This document shows, piece by piece, positions 1 through 5,679 of a DNA stretch of 13,384 nucleotides; the stretch's first letter is position 1, and every line of letters starts with the position of its first letter. The stretch comes from Opitutia bacterium (GTDB lineage Bacteria > Verrucomicrobiota > Verrucomicrobiae > Opitutales > UBA953). The DNA lies in the NCBI GenBank assembly GCA_947488485.1, contig CANKZO010000048.1:1-13384 (forward strand), read 5' to 3'. The position numbers and the translations under genes are program-made. The notes below the pieces were generated by a model that saw only the letters and a program-made list of their open reading frames with translations, did not search any database and was not told the origin of the DNA.

Positions 1-1482
1 GTGAAGAAGACGGAAGTCGCCGAAGCGAAGGCCACGCTCACGGCCGGCCAGCACGAGTTCACGCTGAAGTGGCTCAACCCGCCCACGAAGATCGCGGGCA
101 ACAACCGCACGCTCTCCGGCCTGCGCCTACGCCTGCTCGGCCCGACCGACACGCGCACCGAACTCCAGCGCCGCCTGGCCGTCGTCGTCGGCACGGCGAC
201 CGGCGAAGCCCGCGCCCGCCTCGTCGCCAATTCCTTCGTCAGCCGCGCGTTCCGCCGCCCGGCCACGCCCGCCGAGATCAACCGCTACGTGAAGGTCTGG
301 CTCGAGGGCGAGAAGAACGGCGGCAACTGGGAAGCCGGCGCGCAGGCGATGATCGCGGTCGTGCTGGCTTCGCCGAAATTCATCTTCCGCGCCGAACAGG
401 ACGACGCTCCGACGGCCAAGGACGCTCATCCGGTCAGCGAGTTCGCCCTGGCTTCGCGCCTCAGCTATTTCCTCTGGGGCTCGATGCCCGACGACGAGCT
501 TTTCCAGCTGGCCTACGCGAAGAAGCTCTCGGCCAACCTCGAAGCCCAGGCCCGCCGCCTGCTCAAGGACCCGCGCTCGCGCTACCTGACCGAAGGCTTC
601 GGCCTGCAGTGGCTGCAGCTCCGCCAGCTCTCCACGGTCTCGCCCGATCCGGGCATGTTCCCGGGCTTCAACGACGCGGTGCGCACGTCGATGGTCAAGG
701 AGACGGAGCTGTTCTTCGCCGAAATCGTTCGCGAGGACCGCAGCGTGCTCGACCTGATCGACGCGGACTTCACCTACCTCGACCGGAATCTCTCGCAGTT
801 CTACGGCATCCCGATCGAAGCCCAGCGTGGCCGCGGGCCCTCTTCGTTCGTCCGCGTGACGCTCCCCAAGGGCGAACGCGGCGGCATCCTCACGCACGCG
901 TCGATCCTCACGGCGACTTCCAACCCGACCCGCACGTCGCCGGTGAAGCGCGGCAAGTGGATCCTGGAACAGATCCTCGGTTCGCCGCCGCCGCCCGCGC
1001 CGCCTTCCGTCCCGACCCTCGAAGGTCAGCAGCTCAAGGGTAACCTGCGACAGCGCATGGAGCAGCACCGCGCCGATCCGGCCTGCGCCTCCTGTCACTC
1101 GCGCATGGACGCCATCGGTTTCGCGTTCGAGAAGTTCGATGCGGTCGGCCAGATCCGCCAGAAAGACGAAGGCCAGCCGATCGATCCCTCCGGTAAGCTG
1201 CCCGACGGCCGCTCCTTCGCCGGCGCGGGTGAGCTCAAGAAACTCCTCCTCGCCGATAAGGAGAAGGTGGTCCGTAACCTCTCTTCGAAGCTCCTCACGT
1301 TCGGCCTCGGCCGCGGCCTCGATTACTACGACGGCCCGGCGGTCGATAAGATCACCGAAGCCGCCCTCAAGGCCGACGGCCGTTTCTCGGCCTTGGTCCT
1401 GGGCGTGGTCCAGAGCGAACCTTTCCGCCTCCGCCGGGGAACTTCCCAGGTTGAAGGCGGGTCACAACCTGCTAAGAAGTAA
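1..1482 (+). CDS. DUF1595/DUF1592/DUF1588/DUF1585 haem-containing protein, 5' truncated by window edge
   Basis: This is the C-terminal part (493 residues in view) of the large multi-DUF cytochrome-like proteins of Planctomycetota and Verrucomicrobiota. Residues 1-50 resemble the end of the carbohydrate-binding-like domain usually placed before DUF1595. DUF1595 follows at about 65-130 (FRRPATPAEINRY, SPKFIFRAE), DUF1592 at about 145-270 (ASRLSYFLWGSMPDDEL), DUF1588 at about 285-385 (RGGILTHASILTATSNPTRT), and DUF1585 at about 405-478 (LLTFGLGRGLDYYD). A c-type haem motif CASCH sits at C362-H366 inside DUF1588, so export is expected. The protein is shorter than the family norm and opens on a GTG at base 1 with no leader or DUF1587, so the true start lies upstream. 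It ends 10 nt before the DUF1552 gene, its usual partner, and the two are probably co-transcribed. The family's biochemical role is not settled; a link to carbohydrate breakdown or surface redox chemistry is inference. Confidence 0.93.
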   Translation: MKKTEVAEAKATLTAGQHEFTLKWLNPPTKIAGNNRTLSGLRLRLLGPTDTRTELQRRLAVVVGTATGEARARLVANSFVSRAFRRPATPAEINRYVKVWLEGEKNGGNWEAGAQAMIAVVLASPKFIFRAEQDDAPTAKDAHPVSEFALASRLSYFLWGSMPDDELFQLAYAKKLSANLEAQARRLLKDPRSRYLTEGFGLQWLQLRQLSTVSPDPGMFPGFNDAVRTSMVKETELFFAEIVREDRSVLDLIDADFTYLDRNLSQFYGIPIEAQRGRGPSSFVRVTLPKGERGGILTHASILTATSNPTRTSPVKRGKWILEQILGSPPPPAPPSVPTLEGQQLKGNLRQRMEQHRADPACASCHSRMDAIGFAFEKFDAVGQIRQKDEGQPIDPSGKLPDGRSFAGAGELKKLLLADKEKVVRNLSSKLLTFGLGRGLDYYDGPAVDKITEAALKADGRFSALVLGVVQSEPFRLRRGTSQVEGGSQPAKK

Positions 1483-1492
1483 GCACCCCGCC

Positions 1493-2839
1493 ATGCCGTC
1501 CGACCTCCTCCATCGCCGCACGGTCCTCAAAGGACTGGGCACCGTCATGGCGCTGCCGTGGCTCGAAGCGATGGGCCTCCAGACCGGCTGGGCCGCGGGC
1601 AATACGCCGACCAAACAGGCTGCGCCGAACCGCATGGCGATCCTTTACGTCCCCAACGGCGTGAACATGGACGGCTGGCGCGTGGGCGCCGAAGGCTCCT
1701 TGCCTTCCAAACTGCCGGCGATCCTCGCGCCCCTCGCGGCGCACAAGTCCGACTTCTCGGTGCTCACCGGCCTCACCGCTGACAAGGCCCGCGCCAACGG
1801 TGACGGCGGCGGCGACCACGCGCGCGCGATGTCCGCCTTCCTCACCGGCGCCCAGCCGCGCAAGACCGACGGCGCCAACATCCGCTCCGGTGTCTCGGCC
1901 GACCAGCTCGCCGCGGCCCGCATCGGCGACCGCACGCGCCTCGCCTCCCTCGAGATCGGCACCGAAGCCAGCAAGCTGGCCGGCGGTTGCGACTCGGGTT
2001 ACTCCTGCATCTACCAGTCCAACATCGCCTGGCGCTCGGCCACCCAGCCGATGCCGAAGGAAGTGAACCCGAAGCTGATCTTCGAACGCCTCTTCGGCGC
2101 CGGCACCGACCTCGAGCGCCAGCGTCGCGACGCCCAGCGCAAGTCGGTCCTCGACGCCGTGCGCGACGACTTCCGTGAGCTCAACGTCCGCCTCGGTGCC
2201 GACGACCAGCGCAAGCTCGACGAATATTTCACCGCCGTGCGCGAGATGGAGCTGCGCATCCAGAAGTCCGGCGCCTCCGGCCAGCCTAAGGTCCCGGCCA
2301 ACGCGTCCATCCCCAAGGGTATTCCGGAAAGCTACGCCGAACACCTGCGTCTGCTCGCCGACCTCATGGTCCTCGCGTTCCAGACCGACACCACGCGCGT
2401 GGCGACGTTCGTCCTGGCCAACGAAGGTTCCAACCGCTCGTACCCGTTCATCGGCGTGCGTGACGGCCACCACAGCATCTCGCACCACGGCCACGATCCC
2501 GTGAAGCTGTCGAAGATCCAAGACATCAACGTCTTCCACGCCACGCACTTCGCGTATCTCCTCGAGCGCCTCAAGTCCGTGAAGGAAGGCGACGGCAATC
2601 TTCTCGATCATTCCATGATCGTCTACGGCTCCGGTAACGGCGACGGCGACCGTCATAACCATGACGACCTTCCGATCATCCTCGCCGGCAAGGGCTGCGG
2701 CACGATCCGTCAGGGACGTCACGTCGTCTATCCCAAGGAGACCCCGCTGAACAATCTCTGGGTCAGCATGCTCAACCGCATGGACATCCGCGACGTCCAG
2801 CTCGGCGACAGCACCGGCGAGTTGAAGAAATTGAGCTGA
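1493..2839 (+). CDS. DUF1552 family protein with Tat signal
   Basis: A 448-residue DUF1552 protein. The N-terminus carries a twin-arginine signal (HRRTVLKGLG, R8-R9) followed by a hydrophobic stretch, so folded export through Tat is expected. Family landmarks are clear: LYVPNGVNMDGW near residue 50, HARAMSAFLTGAQP, GYSCIYQSNIAWRS, PMPKEVNPKLIFERLFGAG, KLDEYFTAVREMELRI, and the C-terminal GSGNGDGDRHNHDDLPI and TPLNNLWVSMLNRM. The length matches the family. The ATG at 1493 was chosen because it puts the RR motif at the right distance; the frame is open further upstream, but only as a shadow of the preceding gene. It follows the DUF1592-group gene by 10 nt, the standard pairing. No enzymatic activity is established for the family. 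Its last 19 bases form one arm of a perfect palindrome. Confidence 0.95.
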   Translation: MPSDLLHRRTVLKGLGTVMALPWLEAMGLQTGWAAGNTPTKQAAPNRMAILYVPNGVNMDGWRVGAEGSLPSKLPAILAPLAAHKSDFSVLTGLTADKARANGDGGGDHARAMSAFLTGAQPRKTDGANIRSGVSADQLAAARIGDRTRLASLEIGTEASKLAGGCDSGYSCIYQSNIAWRSATQPMPKEVNPKLIFERLFGAGTDLERQRRDAQRKSVLDAVRDDFRELNVRLGADDQRKLDEYFTAVREMELRIQKSGASGQPKVPANASIPKGIPESYAEHLRLLADLMVLAFQTDTTRVATFVLANEGSNRSYPFIGVRDGHHSISHHGHDPVKLSKIQDINVFHATHFAYLLERLKSVKEGDGNLLDHSMIVYGSGNGDGDRHNHDDLPIILAGKGCGTIRQGRHVVYPKETPLNNLWVSMLNRMDIRDVQLGDSTGELKKLS

Positions 2840-2857
2840 GCTCAATTTCTTCAACTC
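2819..2857. repeat. Perfect 39-nt palindrome spanning the DUF1552 stop codon
   Basis: Bases 2819-2837 (GAGTTGAAGAAATTGAGCT) are the exact reverse complement of 2839-2857, with one central base at 2838. The left arm encodes the protein's last residues, ELKKLS, and the TGA stop lies across the centre. As RNA it would fold into a long hairpin with a loop of 3-5 nt. No T-run follows, so it is not a classic intrinsic terminator, although it could still stabilise the 3' end of the mRNA. The palindrome itself is certain; its role is not. Confidence 0.9.
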
Positions 2858-2908
2858 AGAGTATCGAGTCTGGAGTATCGAGTATCGGGGGGTGTGCCCT
2901 CTGCCTTG

Positions 2909-2934
2909 GGTAGGGATGCGATGACATCGCATCC
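2909..2934 (+). repeat. GGTAGGG hairpin module, copy 1
   Basis: The leader GGTAGG runs into a 9-bp stem, GGATGCGAT (2914-2922) pairing with ATCGCATCC (2926-2934) around the loop GAC. The leader matches the other copies, but the arms differ and still pair. Confidence 0.75.
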
Positions 2935-2945
2935 GCCGTTTCTCA

Positions 2946-2971
2946 GGTAGGGACAGTACCACGTGCGGTCC
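2946..2971 (+). repeat. GGTAGGG hairpin module, copy 2
   Basis: GGTAGG leader with arms GGACAGTA (2951-2958) and TGCGGTCC (2964-2971) around CCACG. The stem has one mismatch and one G-T pair. It is nearly identical to the copy at 3668-3693, and the same CTCTGTCT linker leads into the next module in both places. Confidence 0.75.
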
Positions 2972-2981
2972 TCTGTCTCCA

Positions 2982-3006
2982 GGTAGGGTCGGGACCGCGT
3001 CACGAC
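2982..3006 (+). repeat. GGTAGGG hairpin module, copy 3
   Basis: GGTAGG leader, then GTCGGGAC (2988-2995), loop CGC and GTCACGAC (2999-3006). Seven of eight positions pair. It lies 10 nt after copy 2. Confidence 0.7.
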
Positions 3007-3019
3007 ATAGCTGTCTCTA

Positions 3020-3045
3020 GGTAGGGTCGGCACTGCGTGCCGATC
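3020..3045 (+). repeat. GGTAGGG hairpin module, copy 4
   Basis: GGTAGG leader with stem GGTCGGCAC (3025-3033), loop TGC and GTGCCGATC (3037-3045). It pairs over 9 positions including one G-T pair, and differs from the copy at 3704-3729 by a single base in the hairpin. Confidence 0.75.
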
Positions 3046-3098
3046 TAGTATGCCTCAAGTCGCATCGCGCCCTCCTATCCCCCGGCCCCCACGCAAAG

Positions 3099-3159
3099 GG
3101 AGACCGGAAGCCGGAACGTTAGCTTCGGACATATATCCCCCGCCAATCATCCGGTCTCC
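3099..3159 (-). terminator. Long inverted-repeat hairpin, possible terminator of the leucine-zipper gene
   Basis: A 10-bp perfect inverted repeat, GGAGACCGGA (3099-3108) with TCCGGTCTCC (3150-3159), encloses about 40 nt. On the minus strand the interior contains GGGGGATATATGTCCG, very like the GGGGGAGATATCCCTCGG inside the hairpin at 3761-3806. On the minus strand the stem is followed only by CTTTG, so intrinsic termination would be weak. It lies about 130 nt past the stop of the small minus-strand gene at 3288. Confidence 0.4.
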
Positions 3160-3185
3160 GGTTCCCCCTTGAGTTAATCCCTGCC

Positions 3186-3222
3186 CGCCACCTGCCACCC
3201 GGGGCTGCCACCCGCCACCCGG
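3186..3222. repeat. Short C-rich tandem repeat
   Basis: Two copies of a 17-nt unit, 3186-3202 and 3206-3222, match at 15 of 17 positions. Both end in GCCACCCGG and are separated by GGC. This is low-complexity spacer DNA with no visible role. Confidence 0.5.
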
Positions 3223-3287
3223 AATCATCCCCGATACTCAATACTCCATACTCTATACTCTACTCCGGCGGGCTTCGCCGCAGCCGC

Positions 3288-3479
3288 TCAGATCAATCCC
3301 GCTTCTTCGGCTATCAAATCAATCTTGTGTTCCAGGAGGTCCGTCTTGGCCTGCAGCTCCGCGACCTGCTGCAGCAGTGCGGCGTTCTGGGCGACGAGCT
3401 GCTGGAGGAGGGCGAGGATCTGTTCGTTGGAAATGTTGTTGTTCACGAGTGTGATGAATGATGCGTGCGGAGCAGTCAT
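3288..3479 (-). CDS. Small leucine-zipper protein
   Basis: A 63-residue protein that is nearly all predicted helix after a 17-residue N-terminal segment. From I21 it shows six unbroken heptads with I21, L28, L35, L42, L49 and I56 at one core position and L25, N32, V39, T46 and I53 at the other. This is the pattern of a parallel dimeric leucine zipper, with a lone core asparagine as in GCN4. There is no basic DNA-binding region, membrane segment or enzyme motif, so it probably dimerises or pairs with another coiled coil. The start is the ATG at 3479; no clear Shine-Dalgarno is present, and a 6-bp GC hairpin lies just upstream (3485-3500). It is the only credible gene in about 1.07 kb of repeat-rich spacer. 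The function is unknown; the heptad register argues that it is a real protein. Confidence 0.6.
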   Translation of the reverse strand: MTAPHASFITLVNNNISNEQILALLQQLVAQNAALLQQVAELQAKTDLLEHKIDLIAEEAGLI

Positions 3480-3667
3480 CCCGACGCCGGCACGCCGGCG
3501 AAGGAAAGGCGCGGATTTATCCCGGGAGGGAAGGGGAGCGGGCCGAAGGCCGATTTCTTTAAGCGCGAAAACACCCGTGGATCAGCGTGAGCTGAACCTA
3601 CATGGATAGTGTATTCGCATTCTTAAGGACACGCCCCCGACTCTGCATCCCCCATTCCCTGTGTCAA

Positions 3668-3693
3668 GGTAGGGACAGCACCACGTGCTGTCC
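3668..3693 (+). repeat. GGTAGGG hairpin module, copy 5
   Basis: GGTAGG leader and a perfect 9-bp stem, GGACAGCAC (3673-3681), loop CAC, GTGCTGTCC (3685-3693). It is the intact version of copy 2 and is followed by the same CTCTGTCT linker. Confidence 0.8.
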
Positions 3694-3703
3694 TCTGTCT
3701 TTA

Positions 3704-3729
3704 GGTAGGGTCGGCACTGCGTGCCGACC
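3704..3729 (+). repeat. GGTAGGG hairpin module, copy 6
   Basis: GGTAGG leader and a perfect 9-bp stem, GGTCGGCAC (3709-3717), loop TGC, GTGCCGACC (3721-3729). With copy 5 it repeats the tandem arrangement of copies 2 and 3. Confidence 0.8.
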
Positions 3730-3760
3730 TAGCGTCCTCATGCCCCCCCGCCACAGGCAC

Positions 3761-3806
3761 AAAAAAGGCCGGGAGCCGAGGGATATCTCCCCCAACCCCC
3801 GGCCCC
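3761..3806 (-). terminator. Rho-independent terminator, minus strand
   Basis: Read on the minus strand, a 7-bp GC stem (GGCCGGG at 3804-3798 pairing with CCCGGCC at 3773-3767) with an inner GGGA/TCCC stem is followed at once by six T (3766-3761). It lies about 105 nt past the stop of the lipoprotein gene at 3912 and is the best terminator in the window. On the plus strand the hairpin is followed by TGTTTTA, so weak bidirectional action is possible. Confidence 0.7.
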
Positions 3807-3818
3807 TGTTTTATCTCC

Positions 3819-3849
3819 GGCCAACCGGCTAACTGATCAACCGGTCAAC
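3819..3849 (-). repeat. Dispersed 31-nt repeat, copy 1 (minus orientation)
   Basis: The reverse complement of this stretch begins GTTGACCGGTTGA and ends GGTTGGCC. It matches 12947-12977 at 27 of 31 positions. In both places it neighbours a GTGACACGGGG-type repeat and a GGTAGGG hairpin. Confidence 0.75.
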
Positions 3850-3862
3850 TAGCGGTGCAACG

Positions 3863-3889
3863 CCCCGTGTCACCGTGTCCACGTACCCC
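3863..3889 (-). repeat. GTGACACGGGG-type dispersed repeat, copy 1
   Basis: Read on the minus strand this is GGGGTACGTGGACACGG followed by TGACACGGGG. It is related to 12865-12884 and 13010-13046, which share GTGACACGGGGAC and GGGGACACGTGGGCA. Confidence 0.55.
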
Positions 3890-3911
3890 CTCGCGCGCGA
3901 GCGCACCCCTC

Positions 3912-4925
3912 TTACCTTCCCGCTTCTTCGATGAGCTCGCTGATGCTCTCGGTATAGATCTTGAGGAACTTCGGGGTTAGTGACTTGGAGGCCGAGACGG
4001 AATACTGGATATTCTCCTGGGTGGCTTCGTTGGAGAGGATGACCGCCGCGGCCTCGCTGTCGCCACGCGCGCCGGTGATGATGAGCGCCTGGTCATGCGG
4101 CATGATCTGGATGATCCGCGCCGCGATGCGGTCCGAGGAGCTGTTGCCGCGGGCCTGCGCCGTCGCTGCCTCGATCAGGCGAGGGTTGTTGAAGCAGAGG
4201 TAGAAGTTCCAATCCTTGAAGTCTTCGGTCGCCTTGACGATGGCCGGTTTGAGGGAGGCGCGTTCGCCCTTGAGTGCACCCAGGGATTTGCGGAGCGTGT
4301 TGCGGGTGCCCACCGCAAGCGTGCCGTTATCAGCGAAGGCGAACCATACGGACTTCTCTTCTTTGGCTTCGCCGAAGGAGGCTTCGCCGCTGAGCTTCGC
4401 CAGGAGCTGGCCCAGATCCCAGGCCGTCTGGCCTTCGATCAAGGATTCCGGAACCCGTTCCGCTTGGCAGAAGGACTTGGTGCGTTCGGGGGAGAATTTC
4501 CCGCGCAAAATCAAGGTGATTTCCGCGTCTTCCGGCTCGAAGCGCATGAAGCCGAGCGGGGACTCCGGCAAGGTCAGGCCGAGGACGATGGAGTCGAGGT
4601 CTCCCTTCGTGAAGTCGCCGAGGCCGGCGTCCTTGAGGCGGCCGACGACTTCTTCGATCTTGCGGAGGACCTCCCGGCCTTCGGCCTTGGCGCTGGCCGC
4701 TTTGACCACGCTGTCGATGAGGGCGCCATAGGCCTGCTTCTGCTGCGGATCCAGCTTCAGGTCCAGCTGGGCGTAGAGGTTGGTCGTGACGGGCAGGCCC
4801 TTGGTGTTGGGCAGCTTGGCTGTCGGCTTGGGCGGGGGAGCCTCTTCCGGCTTCTTATCGCAACCGGTCGTCAGCAGGACGGCGGTCAGGAGTAATGAAG
4901 TAATTAGACCGTGGGTGCGTCGCAT
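3912..4925 (-). CDS. Predicted lipoprotein of unknown function
   Basis: A 337-residue protein with a clear lipoprotein signal: RR at residues 2-3, a hydrophobic core, and lipobox LTTGC with lipidated C22. A charged, proline-rich linker (KKPEEAPPPKP) follows, and then a soluble body of about 300 residues with no family I recognise. The mature protein should be anchored to a membrane on the periplasmic side. The ATG at 4925 was preferred because AGG lies 5 nt upstream and the signal peptide is then compact; an in-frame GTG at 4931 adds two residues. TTGAAC and TATCAG, 17 nt apart just upstream, could be a promoter that places transcription start at the ATG, but this is weak. The gene follows the DUF805 gene by 57-63 nt on the same strand and is followed by a strong terminator. 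Confidence 0.88.
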   Translation of the reverse strand: MRRTHGLITSLLLTAVLLTTGCDKKPEEAPPPKPTAKLPNTKGLPVTTNLYAQLDLKLDPQQKQAYGALIDSVVKAASAKAEGREVLRKIEEVVGRLKDAGLGDFTKGDLDSIVLGLTLPESPLGFMRFEPEDAEITLILRGKFSPERTKSFCQAERVPESLIEGQTAWDLGQLLAKLSGEASFGEAKEEKSVWFAFADNGTLAVGTRNTLRKSLGALKGERASLKPAIVKATEDFKDWNFYLCFNNPRLIEAATAQARGNSSSDRIAARIIQIMPHDQALIITGARGDSEAAAVILSNEATQENIQYSVSASKSLTPKFLKIYTESISELIEEAGR

Positions 4926-4988
4926 CGACACCTGATATTTCGACTTATTCTGGCGTTCAATAGCAAACCCGCCGCCCGCCGGCGCCGC

Positions 4989-5513
4989 TTAGTTCGGGCC
5001 GCCGCAGTAGTCGCAGGTCGCGGCCCCGGGCGCGGCGGCCTGGCTGTTGCTGGCCCCGCAGCTGGAGCACACGAAGCGCCTTACCCTGGCGACCTCGCGC
5101 GGCCTGTCTCGTGCGGGCGCCTCAGGGGAGATGACGCTGCCGGGCGAAGGCTGCGCGATAGGCGGAGTGGCCGCGACCTGGCCTGGTTGGCGTGGGTCCG
5201 GGCCATAGGCGTTCGGGCCGTTCGTTCCGGATAAGGCGAATAAGACTAAATTGACGCCGGGAAGCAGGCCGACCTGCCCGGGCCAGCCGACGTCTTGTGA
5301 ACGTCGCCAGAATCCTGCAGCGGCTACCGCAAAGAACTGGCACATGAGCAAAAAGAAGAGACAGGGCCACAGTCCCCCGCGAAGGAACTCGGGCTCAGCT
5401 CCAAAGGTAATCAGGGCTGTGCCTAGGATGATGACCAGGAAGGACCCGGCTAAGGACGCCAGCAGCCTCCGGCGGGTGATCCGGCCTTGGAATGAGAACA
5501 ACGAGCTGAGCAC
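4989..5513 (-). CDS. DUF805 membrane protein with C-terminal zinc ribbon
   Basis: Residues 1-110 are a DUF805 domain: FSFQGRITRR at the start, membrane segments at about 18-37, 46-68 and 80-95, the family motif RRSQDVGWPG (70-79), and the closing TNGPNAYGPDP (97-107). A Pro/Ala/Arg-rich linker then leads to a zinc ribbon with C149, C152, C167 and C170 (CSSC, CDYC). DUF805 proteins are usually about 110-140 residues and lack this tail, so this is an extended form. The start is a GTG at 5513; no ATG was seen in the stretch just upstream. It is transcribed divergently from the SPFH operon 166 nt away, whose proteins carry the same kind of ribbon, which suggests joint function. The role of DUF805 is not established. 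The domain call is firm; the link to the operon is inference. Confidence 0.88.
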   Translation of the reverse strand: MLSSLFSFQGRITRRRLLASLAGSFLVIILGTALITFGAEPEFLRGGLWPCLFFLLMCQFFAVAAAGFWRRSQDVGWPGQVGLLPGVNLVLFALSGTNGPNAYGPDPRQPGQVAATPPIAQPSPGSVISPEAPARDRPREVARVRRFVCSSCGASNSQAAAPGAATCDYCGGPN

Positions 5514-5679
5514 CTGCCCAGAAACCGCTTTTGGCCCCGGATTACAAATATTTTACTTAATTATCCCGCCCGGCCCCCTTTCTGCGTTGATGCAGGCCCA
5601 CCCCTGGGCGATTTTGTACGTCTATTGAATAAGCCGTCCCCGTCGGCATACTCTCCCTGACCCCCCTTTTCCCGCACTC
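5514..5679. promoter_or_regulatory. Divergent promoter region between the DUF805 and SPFH genes
   Basis: The 166-nt spacer must drive both divergent units. It has an AT-rich core at about 5541-5567 that contrasts with the GC-rich surroundings, and a small hairpin (GCCCA 5596-5600, TGGGC 5605-5609). Possible elements are TTGATG (5587-5592) and TATTGAAT (5623-5630) for the plus strand, but their spacing is poor. No exact promoter is claimed. Confidence 0.35.

Larger units (their letters stand above)
2860..3264. repeat. Intergenic block bounded by inverted arrays of an AGTATNG 7-mer (MITE-like)
   Basis: The left edge has four tandem 7-mers (AGTATCG, AGTCTGG, AGTATCG, AGTATCG; 2860-2887) followed by GGGG. 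The right edge (3229-3264), read on the minus strand, has a partial AGTAG and then AGTATAG, AGTATGG, AGTATTG, AGTATCG followed by GGGG. Both arrays therefore point inward as terminal inverted repeats. The core holds three GGTAGGG hairpins, a long inverted-repeat hairpin and a short C-rich tandem repeat. No coding sequence is credible inside. It could be a non-autonomous mobile element or a spacer built of smaller repeats. No target-site duplication was recognised. Confidence 0.6.
3480..3911. other. Non-coding spacer, 432 nt, repeat-rich
   Basis: No credible gene was found here. It contains a GC hairpin (CGCCGG at 3485-3490 with CCGGCG at 3495-3500), two GGTAGGG modules, a minus-strand terminator, a 31-nt dispersed repeat (3819-3849) and a GTGACACGGGG-type repeat (3863-3889). 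Between 3501 and 3660 no repeat or structure was recognised beyond a short GGCC-GAA-GGCC inverted repeat. Any promoter of the leucine-zipper gene should lie here, but no convincing boxes were seen. Confidence 0.6.

Noticed and set aside
69..1043. 324-residue plus-strand frame and 323-residue minus-strand frame (127-1098) within the first gene
   Set aside because: Both are Arg/Pro-rich shadows of the DUF1592-group gene, with no domain features.
1472..2962. 496-residue minus-strand open frame opposite the DUF1552 gene
   Set aside because: The opposite strand encodes an unmistakable DUF1552 protein. The antisense product is Val/Gly/Arg/Glu-rich with no domain, as expected from high-GC antisense codon bias.
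2860..3264. Possible CRISPR array from the short repeated units
   Set aside because: The 7-mers are contiguous with no spacers, and the GGTAGGG modules have variable arms and irregular spacing. No cas gene is nearby.
3602..3832. 76-residue plus-strand open frame in the spacer
   Set aside because: It runs through two GGTAGGG hairpins and a terminator, and its translation is Arg/Pro/Cys-rich without structure.
2840..3911. Possible insertion sequence
   Set aside because: Inverted termini are present, but no transposase or recombinase is encoded. The only gene is a 63-residue leucine zipper.
4095..4895. 266-residue plus-strand open frame opposite the lipoprotein gene
   Set aside because: The minus strand has a complete lipoprotein signal and lipobox; the plus frame has no such features.
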